A stretch of 64,000 nt of DNA from Helicovermis profundi (GTDB taxonomy: Bacteria; Bacillota; Clostridia; Peptostreptococcales; Acidaminobacteraceae): NCBI RefSeq assembly GCF_033097505.1, contig NZ_AP028654.1:1384001-1448000 (forward strand), read 5' to 3'. The translations under genes and the position numbers were made by a program. This document shows, piece after piece, positions 24,453 to 32,685 of the stretch (positions are counted from its first letter, which is position 1; every line of letters starts with the position of its first letter). The notes beneath the pieces were generated by a model. The model made no database searches. It saw only the letters and a program-made list of their open reading frames with translations, and was not told the DNA's origin.

Positions 24453-24482
24453 CTCATAGAGAGAATCTCTATGAGGATATTA
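24453..24482 (+). promoter_or_regulatory. Hairpin overlapping the terD ribosome binding site
   Basis: CTCATAGAG (24453-24461) and CTCTATGAG (24467-24475) form a 9-bp stem with a five-base loop. The 3' arm ends inside GAGGAT (24473-24478), the only ribosome binding site at correct distance to ATG 24482. A second purine-rich run, AAAGGTGGTGAG, lies just upstream of the stem and could act as a standby site. Seen directly; control of translation is inferred. Confidence 0.5.
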
Positions 24483-25060
24483 TGGCTGTAAGTTTAAAAA
24501 AAGGACAAAAGGTTGATTTAACAAAAGGAAATCCAGGTTTATCTAAAATTGTTGTAGGGCTTGGCTGGGATACTAATAAATATGATGGCGGAAAAGATTT
24601 TGATTTAGATGCTGCGGCATTTTTAACAAATGAAAGTGGCAAAGTGAATGCTGATGGTGATTTTGTATTTTTTAATAATTTGAAGCATGCATCTGATTCA
24701 GTTATACATCTTGGTGATAATTTAACTGGAGAAGGTGAAGGTGATGATGAGCAAATTAAGGTAGAACTTTCAAAAGTACCTTCTGGTGTTGATAAAATAT
24801 CATTTACTGTTACAATTTTTGAGGGAGCTGAGAGAGGACAAAATTTTGGTCAAATTTCAAATGCATTTATAAGAATAGTAAATGAAACAACAAATGAAGA
24901 ACTTATTAGATATGATTTAAGTGAAGACTATAGTATTGAAACAGCAGTAGTCGTTGGTGAACTTTATAGACACGGATCAGAGTGGAAATTTGCTGCTACT
25001 GGTGCTGGTTTCGAAGGTGGATTAGCTGCACTTTGTGGAAATTTTGGAATAAATATTTAG
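24482..25060 (+). CDS. terD: TerD-family stress protein
   Basis: A 192-residue canonical TerD domain: [14 protein letters not shown] at the N-terminus, [20 protein letters not shown] with its acidic Ca2+ ligands, [17 protein letters not shown], the conserved [15 protein letters not shown], and [15 protein letters not shown] at the end. TerD proteins bind Ca2+ and protect against tellurite and other stresses by an unknown mechanism. A longer reading from 24437 exists but has no ribosome binding site. It is followed by two further TerD paralogs at 13 and 26 bases. Confidence 0.93.
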   Translation: MAVSLKKGQKVDLTKGNPGLSKIVVGLGWDTNKYDGGKDFDLDAAAFLTNESGKVNADGDFVFFNNLKHASDSVIHLGDNLTGEGEGDDEQIKVELSKVPSGVDKISFTVTIFEGAERGQNFGQISNAFIRIVNETTNEELIRYDLSEDYSIETAVVVGELYRHGSEWKFAATGAGFEGGLAALCGNFGINI

Positions 25061-25073
25061 TAAGGAGGATTTT

Positions 25074-25649
25074 ATGTCAATTTCACTTGTAAAAGGACAA
25101 AAGATAGATTTAACTAAAGGTAATGACTTAAAAAGAGGAGTTATTGGACTTGGCTGGGATATTAATAATTATGATGGTGGCGATGAATTTGATTTAGATG
25201 CTTCTGCATTTTTAGTAAGTACTAGTGGAAAAGCTGAAAACGATTTAGACTTTATTTTTTATAATAATTTAAAACATCCTAGCGGATCTGTTATTCATAC
25301 TGGTGACAATAGAACTGGAGAAGGTGAAGGAGATGATGAGCAAATTATCATTGAATTCGCAAAAATTCCTACTCAAATAGATAGAATAGCAATAACTGTT
25401 ACTATTCATGATGCGGTTAATAGAAAACAAAATTTTGGTCAAGTTTCAAATGCTTTTGTTAGAGTGTTTAATGAAGAATCAAATGAAGAATTATTAAGAT
25501 ATGATTTAACAGAAGATTATAGTGTTGAAACTGCTATGGTTGTATGTGAATTGTATAGACACGGAGATGAATGGAAATTTAATGCAATCGGTAGTGGATT
25601 CCAAGGCGGACTTGGAGCTTTATGTAGAAATTACGGTTTAGATGCTTAA
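25074..25649 (+). CDS. terD: TerD-family stress protein
   Basis: A 191-residue TerD paralog with all canonical motifs: [69 protein letters not shown] and [15 protein letters not shown]. It is most similar to the preceding gene, so the pair looks like a tandem duplication. TAAGGAGGATTTT precedes the ATG. Cytoplasmic; probably forms mixed assemblies with its paralogs. Confidence 0.93.
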   Translation: MSISLVKGQKIDLTKGNDLKRGVIGLGWDINNYDGGDEFDLDASAFLVSTSGKAENDLDFIFYNNLKHPSGSVIHTGDNRTGEGEGDDEQIIIEFAKIPTQIDRIAITVTIHDAVNRKQNFGQVSNAFVRVFNEESNEELLRYDLTEDYSVETAMVVCELYRHGDEWKFNAIGSGFQGGLGALCRNYGLDA

Positions 25650-25675
25650 AAGGTTTAAACTTAGGAGGTATATTA

Positions 25676-26287
25676 ATGAGTATTAGTTTAGTAAAAGGGC
25701 AGAAAATTGATTTAACAAAAGGAAGTAATGGTCTTTCAGAATTATTGGTTGGACTTGGATGGGATCCTGTTGAAAACAAATCATCTGGCGGTTTATTTGG
25801 ATCACTTTTTTCAAGCAAACAAGCTGAAATTGATTGCGATGCATCGGTTCTTATGCTTAATTCAAATGAAAAACTAGAAAACAAATTTGATTTAGTTTAT
25901 TATGGAAATCTTAGAAGCAAAGATGATAGTGTTATTCATAAAGGTGATAATTTGACTGGTGGCGGTGAAGGTGATGATGAACAAGTCATGGTAGACCTTA
26001 AAAGAGTACCAGACAGAATAAAAAAACTAGTGTTTGTTGTTAATATTTACGATTGTCAAAAAAGAAACCAAGATTTTGGAATGATAAAAAATGCATTTAT
26101 TAGAGTAGTTGATTTAAAAGGCAATAAAGAACTTTTAAAATTTAATTTAACAGAGGATTATAATGGAAAAACTTCTTTGCTTGTTGGAGAAATGTACAGA
26201 GACGCTTCTAATGAGTGGAAATTTAATGCTATTGGACAAGGTACAAATGATAAATCGCTAACGGAAATCGTAAATATATATAAGTAA
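25676..26287 (+). CDS. TerD-family protein with a loop insertion
   Basis: A 203-residue TerD-family protein. It keeps [33 protein letters not shown] and RNQDFGMIKNAFIRVV, but has an insertion VENKSSGGLFGSLFSSKQAE (about residues 30-50) before the first calcium motif, which reads IDCDASVLML. The C-terminus ends GQGTNDKSLTEIVNIYK and lacks the GGL-ALC tail of its neighbours. It is the most diverged full-length paralog in the row and probably has a different partner. GGAGGTATATTA precedes the ATG. A terminator follows. Confidence 0.88.
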   Translation: MSISLVKGQKIDLTKGSNGLSELLVGLGWDPVENKSSGGLFGSLFSSKQAEIDCDASVLMLNSNEKLENKFDLVYYGNLRSKDDSVIHKGDNLTGGGEGDDEQVMVDLKRVPDRIKKLVFVVNIYDCQKRNQDFGMIKNAFIRVVDLKGNKELLKFNLTEDYNGKTSLLVGEMYRDASNEWKFNAIGQGTNDKSLTEIVNIYK

Positions 26288-26313
26288 TAAATATATTAGC
26301 AATTAGTTTTATT

Positions 26314-26346
26314 AAAACCAGCTAAGAATTATTCTTAGCTGGTTTT
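26314..26346 (+). terminator. Terminator between the terD operon and the biosynthetic module
   Basis: AAAACCAGCTAAGAA and TTCTTAGCTGGTTTT form a perfect stem. The following T tract is short, so read-through into the next operon is likely, giving lower expression of the enzymes than of the TerD proteins. Confidence 0.75.
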
Positions 26347-26373
26347 AAATAATAATGATAGGAGGTGATAATT

Positions 26374-27558
26374 TTGAAACATTTTAATTACATAGAAAAC
26401 GAAGGTATTAAAGAACTATTTTACAAATCGCCTACAAATATAACGATGAATTCAATTAAAACTACTCTTGAATATGCACTTGGTGCAACTTTGTATATGC
26501 CGGCAACAAGGAAAAATATTGATGATATGCTAGTAGAAAATAAATATCCAGAACTTTCTAGTCTTGTAATATGTTTAGAAGATGCCATTGGTGACAATGA
26601 AATAGAAATAGCAGAAAAAAATTTGATAAGAGTATTAGAGAATATTTTCATAGCTATTGAAAGTAATAAATATGATAGGGGAAAGTTACCATTACTATTT
26701 ATTAGAGTAAGAAATAGTGAACATCTAATAAGCCTTTCAAAAAAAATTGAGTTATATAGTGAAATTATAGTGGGTTTTGTGTTTCCAAAGTTCGATAATA
26801 TTTCTGGCGTTTCTTATTTGAAAGCTTTAAATATTGTAAATAAAAAACTTATAAAAAAGTACTATTTTATGCCTGTTTTAGAAACAGAAAATATTATTTA
26901 TATAGAAAAAAGATTAGAAAATTTAGATGAAATATCTAAACTATTAATAAAAAATAGTGAATTTTTACTAAATGTTCGAATTGGAGCAACTGATTTTTCT
27001 TCGCTATTTGGATTAAGAAGAAGTAAGGATTTTACTATTTACGATATTAGTATTATTAGAGATTGTATTTCTGATATTCTAAATTTCTTTACTAGAAAAG
27101 ATACAGAATACGTTGTTTCAGGGGCTGTTTGGGAGTACTTTAATAATAACGAAAGAATTCTTAAGCCACTACTTAGAAATACACTTTTTAATGAACATTT
27201 AGGAGAAGAAGGTAAACTAATAAGAACAAATTTAATTAAGAACAATTTAGATGCACTTATTAGAGAAATTCTTTTGGATAGAGAGAATGGTATTATTGGT
27301 AAAACAGTAATACACCCGAGTCATATTTCTCTTGTTAATTCCTTGTATGTTGTTACTAAAGAAGAGTATTTAGATGCAAAATGTATAATTAATGAATCAA
27401 GTAATGGTGTTATAAAAAGTAAATACAATAATAAAATGAATGAAATTAAACCGCATGAAAGATGGGCTAGAAGAATAATAAAAAGATCAGAAATATATGG
27501 AGTATTTAATGAAGGATATGATTTTGTATCACTTTTATCGTATAGGAGGAAAATTTGA
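26374..27558 (+). CDS. HpcH/HpaI-type TIM-barrel C-C lyase of the Ter biosynthetic module
   Basis: A 394-residue protein of the C-C bond lyase group (PF15617) related to citrate lyase beta subunits. Motifs are TLYMPATRKNIDDML, VICLEDAIGDNEI (metal-binding acidic residues), LFIRVRNSEHL, GFVFPKFDN, NVRIGATDFSSLFGLRRS and GKTVIHPSHISLVNS. This enzyme group was described in Ter-linked modules predicted to make a nucleoside-like compound; the reaction is unknown. The start is TTG eight bases after GGAGG. It overlaps the next gene by four bases. Confidence 0.87.
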   Translation: MKHFNYIENEGIKELFYKSPTNITMNSIKTTLEYALGATLYMPATRKNIDDMLVENKYPELSSLVICLEDAIGDNEIEIAEKNLIRVLENIFIAIESNKYDRGKLPLLFIRVRNSEHLISLSKKIELYSEIIVGFVFPKFDNISGVSYLKALNIVNKKLIKKYYFMPVLETENIIYIEKRLENLDEISKLLIKNSEFLLNVRIGATDFSSLFGLRRSKDFTIYDISIIRDCISDILNFFTRKDTEYVVSGAVWEYFNNNERILKPLLRNTLFNEHLGEEGKLIRTNLIKNNLDALIREILLDRENGIIGKTVIHPSHISLVNSLYVVTKEEYLDAKCIINESSNGVIKSKYNNKMNEIKPHERWARRIIKRSEIYGVFNEGYDFVSLLSYRRKI

Positions 27559-28928
27559 AAAAGAAAGTAGAAAACCATTACCTTATGAATTTGAATATTG
27601 ATTCAAATGTACTTGGTATTGATGAGGGAGAAATTTTTTCTTTTGCAACAAGAAATAACGAAAAACGGAGATTTCTTTTTGTTTCAAAGTTACTAGGTAA
27701 ACATTTATCAGTTAAACCGACTATAGCAATTTTATCAGGAAAATTATTAGCTTTATTATACGCAAAAGTAAGTTGCAATTGTAACTTTGAAGTTAAAAAT
27801 GACATAGATGATAAAATTACGACTTACAAGGAAACTATTAAAAAAATAGTTTCCGACGCTAGAAATGTCGATGAATTAGAAATAAAAAGTTTAGTTGATT
27901 ATAAAGTCAAAATTGATAAAAAAACTTTAGTTATAGCTTTTGCTGAAACTGCAACTTCTCTTGGGCATTTAGTATTTGACACATTTGATACTAGTGGTAC
28001 ATATTATCATACGACTAGAGAAAATATTGAATATGATGGAAATGTTATAGAATTTCTTGAAGAGCATTCACACGCAACAAATCATAAAGTTTATGAAAAT
28101 AATGAATTAAAAATAAGTTCAAGTAGTAAAATAGTTTTAGTTGATGATGAAATTTCTACAGGAAAAACACTATTAAATATTATTGAATCACTTATAAGTA
28201 AATATAGTATTAAAGAATTCTCGGTACTAACTATTATGGATTTAAGATCAATTGAAAATGTTAAAAGATTTGAAAATTTTGAAAAAAAGCATAGCATTAA
28301 TATTGATGTTATTTCGCTAATAAAAGGAAATATTAATTCAGTACAAAATTTAGACTTAACTCTTGACAATATTAAAAAACACAGCATTTTTAGTAAAACA
28401 GCTAGTAATAGTTATAAAACTAATACCCGTCCCAATATGCATGAGATTTATGATTTTTCTGTAAATAAAGAAAAAAAAGAATATTATATTGATTCTACTG
28501 GTAGATTTGGAATTGATCTAGATACAAATAGTAAATTAAAAATCAAAATAAAAGAAACAGCGATTGATATACAAAAATATGTTATAGGTAAAACTCTTGT
28601 ACTTGGTACGGAAGAATTTATGTATATTCCACTTATGATTGCAAGTGAACTAAATGGAAATATAAATTTTAAATCGACAACAAGGAGCCCTATATATCCA
28701 AGTGATGCAGATAACTATCCTATAAAATCAGGTATTAGATTTAAAAGTATTTACAATAGTGATGTTAATAATTACATTTATAATCTTGAAAATGAAAACT
28801 TTGATACTATTTTAGTTTTTTTAGAGAAGACGAAATCTAATATATTATTAGAAGAATTAAATAGTAAATTACGAAGATTATCAACTAATGTTGAATTTTT
28901 TATATTATCAAATGAAAAGAAAGGGTGA
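27555..28928 (+). CDS. Phosphoribosyltransferase with TRSP domain (Ter biosynthetic module)
   Basis: A 457-residue protein. The first half is a type I PRTase: the core is HSHATNHKVYENN and the PRPP loop region IVLVDDEISTGKTLLNII. The second half contains the TRSP domain named for the motif seen here as FKSTTRSPIYPSD (about residue 376). In Ter modules two PRTase-type proteins act with the aldolase and a HAD phosphatase, probably on a ribosylated intermediate. Start TTG follows AGGAGGAAAAT and overlaps the previous stop (TTGA). Confidence 0.86.
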   Translation: MKKKVENHYLMNLNIDSNVLGIDEGEIFSFATRNNEKRRFLFVSKLLGKHLSVKPTIAILSGKLLALLYAKVSCNCNFEVKNDIDDKITTYKETIKKIVSDARNVDELEIKSLVDYKVKIDKKTLVIAFAETATSLGHLVFDTFDTSGTYYHTTRENIEYDGNVIEFLEEHSHATNHKVYENNELKISSSSKIVLVDDEISTGKTLLNIIESLISKYSIKEFSVLTIMDLRSIENVKRFENFEKKHSINIDVISLIKGNINSVQNLDLTLDNIKKHSIFSKTASNSYKTNTRPNMHEIYDFSVNKEKKEYYIDSTGRFGIDLDTNSKLKIKIKETAIDIQKYVIGKTLVLGTEEFMYIPLMIASELNGNINFKSTTRSPIYPSDADNYPIKSGIRFKSIYNSDVNNYIYNLENENFDTILVFLEKTKSNILLEELNSKLRRLSTNVEFFILSNEKKG

Positions 28929-28935
28929 TAAAGAA

Positions 28936-30033
28936 TTGTCTAATAACTTAGGAAGTTACATGGAAGATGATGTTATATTTTTACTTAAAGATATATCAGA
29001 AAAAGTAGTTGAAAAGAGCAATATAGAAAGAGAAAGAGCGATACAATCAGGAACTCATTATTCGGAGATGCTTCCGATTGAATACAGTCCAAGTGAAAAA
29101 TACTTAGAAATTTTTCATTCATCATTAAAGCAGTTTTCTACAAAACTTGCAATAGCAGTGGCTTTAACTGCAGAAAAAATTCTAAAAATAAAAGGGGAAA
29201 ATACTGTTATTGTTTCCCTAGCAAGAGCTGGAACTCCGGCTGGCGTATTAATTAAAAGATATGTGAAATATAAATATTCATTGAACTTAAATCATTATAG
29301 TATCTCGATTATTAGGGGTAAAGGAATTGATGAAAATGCAGTGAAATATATTTTAAAAAAACATCCTAATAGTTGTATTCAGTTTGTAGATGGATGGACA
29401 GGTAAGGGTGCAATTACAAAGGAATTGACTGAGGCTGTTTGTGAATTCAAGACTAAATACGGAGAGTATGCTAATCTACATTCTGATTTAGCAGTACTTG
29501 CTGATCCAGGTCATACTGTTAAAATATATGGAACTCGAGAAGATTTTTTAATACCTAATGCTTGTTTAAATTCTACTATTTCTGGTCTTCTAAGTAGAAC
29601 AGTTCATAGAATGGATATAATAAATAAAAATGATTTTCATGGAGTAAAATATTATAAAGAGTTAGAAAAAGAAGATCTTTCAAATTACTATATAGATATA
29701 ATAGAAAAAGAATTTAGTAACTTCGATATTGAAAGAAATGTTATTGAAAAATTTGATTTTGATAAAGAAGTAGTTGACTGGGAAGGCATGAAGGATATAA
29801 AAAATATTGAAAGAGATTTTGATATTGAAAGTATTCATTTTATTAAACCAGGAATAGGAGAAACGACACGAGTATTACTTCGAAGAATTCCCTGGAAAAT
29901 ACTAGTAGCGAAAAACGCAAAAAATATCGATCATGTTCTTCAACTTGCAAAAGAAAAGGGAATACCTGTTGAGGAATATCCCTTAAATGCATATTATTGT
30001 TGCGGTATTGTAAAATCATTAAAGGGAGAATAG
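28936..30033 (+). CDS. StiP-family protein: PRTase-like/cysteine protease domain plus PELOTA domain
   Basis: A protein of about 365 residues. The N-terminal part has NNLGSYMEDDVIFLLKDIS, GTHYSEMLPIEYSPS, VSLARAGTPAGVLIKRY and QFVDGWTGKGAITKEL, typical of StiP (tellurite-inducible) proteins, which keep a PRTase-like fold. The C-terminal 60 residues (GIGETTRVLLRRIPWKILV) match the PELOTA RNA-binding domain. I chose TTG 28936, with AAAGGGTG nine bases upstream; the frame also runs back to 28888 inside the preceding gene. Role in the Ter module is predicted, not demonstrated. Confidence 0.83.
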   Translation: MSNNLGSYMEDDVIFLLKDISEKVVEKSNIERERAIQSGTHYSEMLPIEYSPSEKYLEIFHSSLKQFSTKLAIAVALTAEKILKIKGENTVIVSLARAGTPAGVLIKRYVKYKYSLNLNHYSISIIRGKGIDENAVKYILKKHPNSCIQFVDGWTGKGAITKELTEAVCEFKTKYGEYANLHSDLAVLADPGHTVKIYGTREDFLIPNACLNSTISGLLSRTVHRMDIINKNDFHGVKYYKELEKEDLSNYYIDIIEKEFSNFDIERNVIEKFDFDKEVVDWEGMKDIKNIERDFDIESIHFIKPGIGETTRVLLRRIPWKILVAKNAKNIDHVLQLAKEKGIPVEEYPLNAYYCCGIVKSLKGE

Positions 30034-30819
30034 ATGAATATATTTGCTAGTGACTTAGATCAAACACTAATTTATTCACACAGGTGGATAAAAGATACTA
30101 AGAAAGAATTTATTGCTATTGAAAAAAAAGAAGATAAAGTTATTTCCTATATTTTAAGTGATACTCTAAAGGAAATAAAATCAATTATTACAAATAATTA
30201 TTTTATTCCTATTACTACTAGAACATTAAGTCAATATAGACGCATAAATTTAGATGACTTGTTTACTCCGTATGCTGTAGTAGCAAATGGTGGGATTATA
30301 CTTATTAATGACGAAATTGATTTAGAATGGGAAAAAGTTGTAAAAAACAATTTAGCTAAGTGTACGAGTTATGAAACTATGCTTAAAAAAGCAAGCTTTT
30401 TAGAAAATGAGAAAGGTTTTATTAAATTTGGATCAGCTGATAATTTGTTTTTTTATATGATAGCTGAAGAAGATATTTTTAATAAGAATGTATTAAATTT
30501 GATTAAAGGTGACTTTAAAAAAAATAATTGGAGAATTTTTGATCAAGGAAGGAAAGTGTATTTTATACCAAATGCTATTACAAAAGGAAGGGCGCTAAAA
30601 TACTTAAAAGAAAAATTAAATTCAACATTTGTAGTAAGTTCTGGAGATTCACTTCTCGATATTAGTTTAAGTGAGCATTCAGATTTATTTATGATTCCAA
30701 ACCATTCAGCTTTAGATTATAAAAATAAAATGAATTCAGTAGGAATTGATAATGGTTTTGATTTAGCAAAAAATGCTAAGATATTTTTAGAAGAAAAACA
30801 TAAAAAAAGCAATAGATGA
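30034..30819 (+). CDS. HAD-superfamily hydrolase of the Ter biosynthetic module
   Basis: A 261-residue HAD phosphatase. Motif I is FASDLDQTLIYS (catalytic DxD), motif II is PITTRT, motif III lies at TKGRALKYLKEK and motif IV is VVSSGDSLLDISL. Its C2-type cap resembles sucrose-phosphate phosphatase-like HADs found with StiP and TRSP proteins. It probably removes a phosphate in the pathway of the preceding enzymes. The ATG follows the StiP stop with no gap (GGGAGAATAG), and its stop codon is inside the terminator. Confidence 0.88.
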   Translation: MNIFASDLDQTLIYSHRWIKDTKKEFIAIEKKEDKVISYILSDTLKEIKSIITNNYFIPITTRTLSQYRRINLDDLFTPYAVVANGGIILINDEIDLEWEKVVKNNLAKCTSYETMLKKASFLENEKGFIKFGSADNLFFYMIAEEDIFNKNVLNLIKGDFKKNNWRIFDQGRKVYFIPNAITKGRALKYLKEKLNSTFVVSSGDSLLDISLSEHSDLFMIPNHSALDYKNKMNSVGIDNGFDLAKNAKIFLEEKHKKSNR

Positions 30820-30841
30820 TTATCATCTATTGCTTTTTTAT
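30803..30841. terminator. Bidirectional terminator
   Basis: AAAAAAGCAATAGATGA and its complement TCATCTATTGCTTTTTT pair around TTA. It ends the Ter module transcript and the minus-strand satP transcript. Confidence 0.92.
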
Positions 30842-30858
30842 AAAATATACTAAAAATA

Positions 30859-31413
30859 TTAAAGCACTAGGCCTTTTGTCACAGCAGCCCAAAATAAGAA
30901 TAGTCCACCAATACCAATTAAGATATTAAATACACCAGCAGCTTTAATAAATTTAGGATTAATTCCAGTTAATGCAATTACAAGAGAAAACATTAATAAA
31001 ATGATTAAGAATAATACAACACCAAGTGGCCAGATTAATCCTAATTTAAAAGCAATAATTGTTAAAAATATTGTTATAATACCAACAACTCCACAGAAAT
31101 TACCAAGCATATTTTTGTCTCCACCGTATCTAAAGTGATTGGCAGCTACTAACCAGAAAAATCCGTAAAGTGCAAAAATTGTTGCAACAAAAGTTGAAGC
31201 CGGTCCAGCAAAACCAAAAAGCGTCATATAAATTGCAGTGATAACTTGTGTTACGCCACCAAACCAAAATGCTACATAAGAAACTCCTTTAGAAACATTA
31301 AGATGATTTTCTTCTTTAACACCAATTCCAAGTTGTTCTAAGCCGAATACTAAAACAGTTACAACAAGTCCCATAACTCCGATTGCTTCAAAGTTAAATA
31401 CATTTAATCCCAT
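30859..31413 (-). CDS. Acetate/succinate transporter, GPR1/FUN34/YaaH (SatP) family
   Basis: A protein of about 184 residues with six membrane helices. The N-terminal GLNVFNFEAIGVMGLVVTV and GVSYVAFWFGGVTQVITAIY fit the AceTr family, which carries acetate, succinate and related short acids as hexameric channels. The start ATG follows GGAGGGTTTT; an upstream in-frame ATG at 31440 has no ribosome binding site. It has its own promoter and an attenuator-like leader. Neighbouring asparaginase and alanine symporter genes suggest an amino acid fermentation setting. Confidence 0.85.
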   Translation of the reverse strand: MGLNVFNFEAIGVMGLVVTVLVFGLEQLGIGVKEENHLNVSKGVSYVAFWFGGVTQVITAIYMTLFGFAGPASTFVATIFALYGFFWLVAANHFRYGGDKNMLGNFCGVVGIITIFLTIIAFKLGLIWPLGVVLFLIILLMFSLVIALTGINPKFIKAAGVFNILIGIGGLFLFWAAVTKGLVL

Positions 31414-31441
31414 AAAACCCTCCATAATAGTTAATAACATT

Positions 31442-31465
31442 AAAAAACGACATTAAATAATGTCG
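31442..31465 (-). terminator. Leader terminator (attenuator candidate) upstream of satP
   Basis: On the minus strand CGACATT and AATGTCG (31448-31465) pair around four bases and are followed by TTTTTT. The hairpin lies between the satP promoter and its ribosome binding site, with no room for another promoter. It may also stop asparaginase read-through. Confidence 0.65.
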
Positions 31466-31505
31466 CCCTTTGTTAGTAACTTATCAATATAATAAATACT
31501 ATATT

Positions 31506-31534
31506 ATTATACAATTAAGTTTAAAATTTATCAA
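31506..31534 (-). promoter_or_regulatory. satP promoter
   Basis: On the minus strand TTGATA (31529-31534), 17 bases, TATAAT (31506-31511). Transcription should begin near 31499 and pass through the leader terminator. Confidence 0.75.
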
Positions 31535-31569
31535 GATAATAATCTAAAATTTCATAAAAAATTCTTACA

Positions 31570-32583
31570 TTAATGTTCGCTAGAATATATATCAAAAAAT
31601 ATTGGTTTTTCAATATAATTTTTTATATCAGATATATTTGTGAAATTTCCAAGAGCACAAATCATCTTAGCAACGAGGGCTTCAGTGTTCATATCATTTG
31701 CATATATAACATTGTCTTTGGGAATTTTTTTTCCCACTTCATAAAGGCCAAATTCAACACCTTCTTCTAGGCACTGTGTAGTTACAGCTACCGCGACGTT
31801 TTGTAGTGCTAATTCTTTAATTTTTTCAGAAATATTGTAAACTCCAAAGGGTATTCCGCCTATTCCAAAACTCTCAATTATAATTCCTTTATAATTTTTT
31901 GCCAAATAATCAAATATATCAACATTCATTCCAGGAAAAAGCTTTATAACTTGAATCTTATTTGATATTTTAGTGTTGATACTTAGTTCATTTTCATTTT
32001 CATTTTTTAAAAATTTAGTTTCAATATATTTATTGTAAGTTATTCTGCTATGTTTTATTTCTGCAACGTAGGGAAAATTTACACTTTCAAAAGCATCATA
32101 ACTTTTAGTTTTGATTTTCATTGCACGAGTTCCAACAATTAATTTGCCATCAAAGACGATGAAAACACCTTTAATATCTTGGCCAGCGAAAATAATAGCA
32201 TCGCTTAAATTTTGTTGAGCATCTGTACAATTTTCAGTTATAGAATACTGTGAACCAGTTAGTATTACAGGTTTGTTCAAATTAGATATCATGAATGAAA
32301 GTGCGGAAGATGTATATGCCATTGTATCTGTACCATGTGTTATAACAAATCCATCGTAATTAGAATATTCTTCTTTAACTTTAATTGCGATTTTTTGCCA
32401 ATCTTCAGGACTCATATTTGTGCTATCAACATTCATTATTGATTCGCTTGCGATATTAAATTTGTCTTTTATACTTGGAATAAACGATAGAAGGTCATCA
32501 ACATTAAGATGAGGGGCAAGACCTTGCCCCTCATCTGTTGATGCTATCGTTCCACCAGTAGCAATTATTAATATATTTTTCAT
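31570..32583 (-). CDS. Type I L-asparaginase
   Basis: About 337 residues. The two catalytic triad segments are visible: ATGGTIAST at the N-terminus and FVITHGTDTMAYTSSALSF near residue 95. The C-terminal part GIGGIPFGVYNISEKIKELA, then VTTQCLEEGVEFGLYEVGKK, fits cytoplasmic AnsA-type enzymes, which hydrolyse asparagine to aspartate and ammonia. I chose the ATG at 32583 because AGGTGATTTT precedes it; the in-frame ATG eleven codons upstream lacks a site. It is downstream of agcS with 102 bases between. Confidence 0.92.
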   Translation of the reverse strand: MKNILIIATGGTIASTDEGQGLAPHLNVDDLLSFIPSIKDKFNIASESIMNVDSTNMSPEDWQKIAIKVKEEYSNYDGFVITHGTDTMAYTSSALSFMISNLNKPVILTGSQYSITENCTDAQQNLSDAIIFAGQDIKGVFIVFDGKLIVGTRAMKIKTKSYDAFESVNFPYVAEIKHSRITYNKYIETKFLKNENENELSINTKISNKIQVIKLFPGMNVDIFDYLAKNYKGIIIESFGIGGIPFGVYNISEKIKELALQNVAVAVTTQCLEEGVEFGLYEVGKKIPKDNVIYANDMNTEALVAKMICALGNFTNISDIKNYIEKPIFFDIYSSEH

Positions 32584-32685
32584 AAAATCACCTACATTTA
32601 TTATTTTTGTTCTCATTTATGATGATACGCAATATTTTTAATAATGTAAAGCGAAACCATATTAAGTATTTTTAATTTATTTGTA

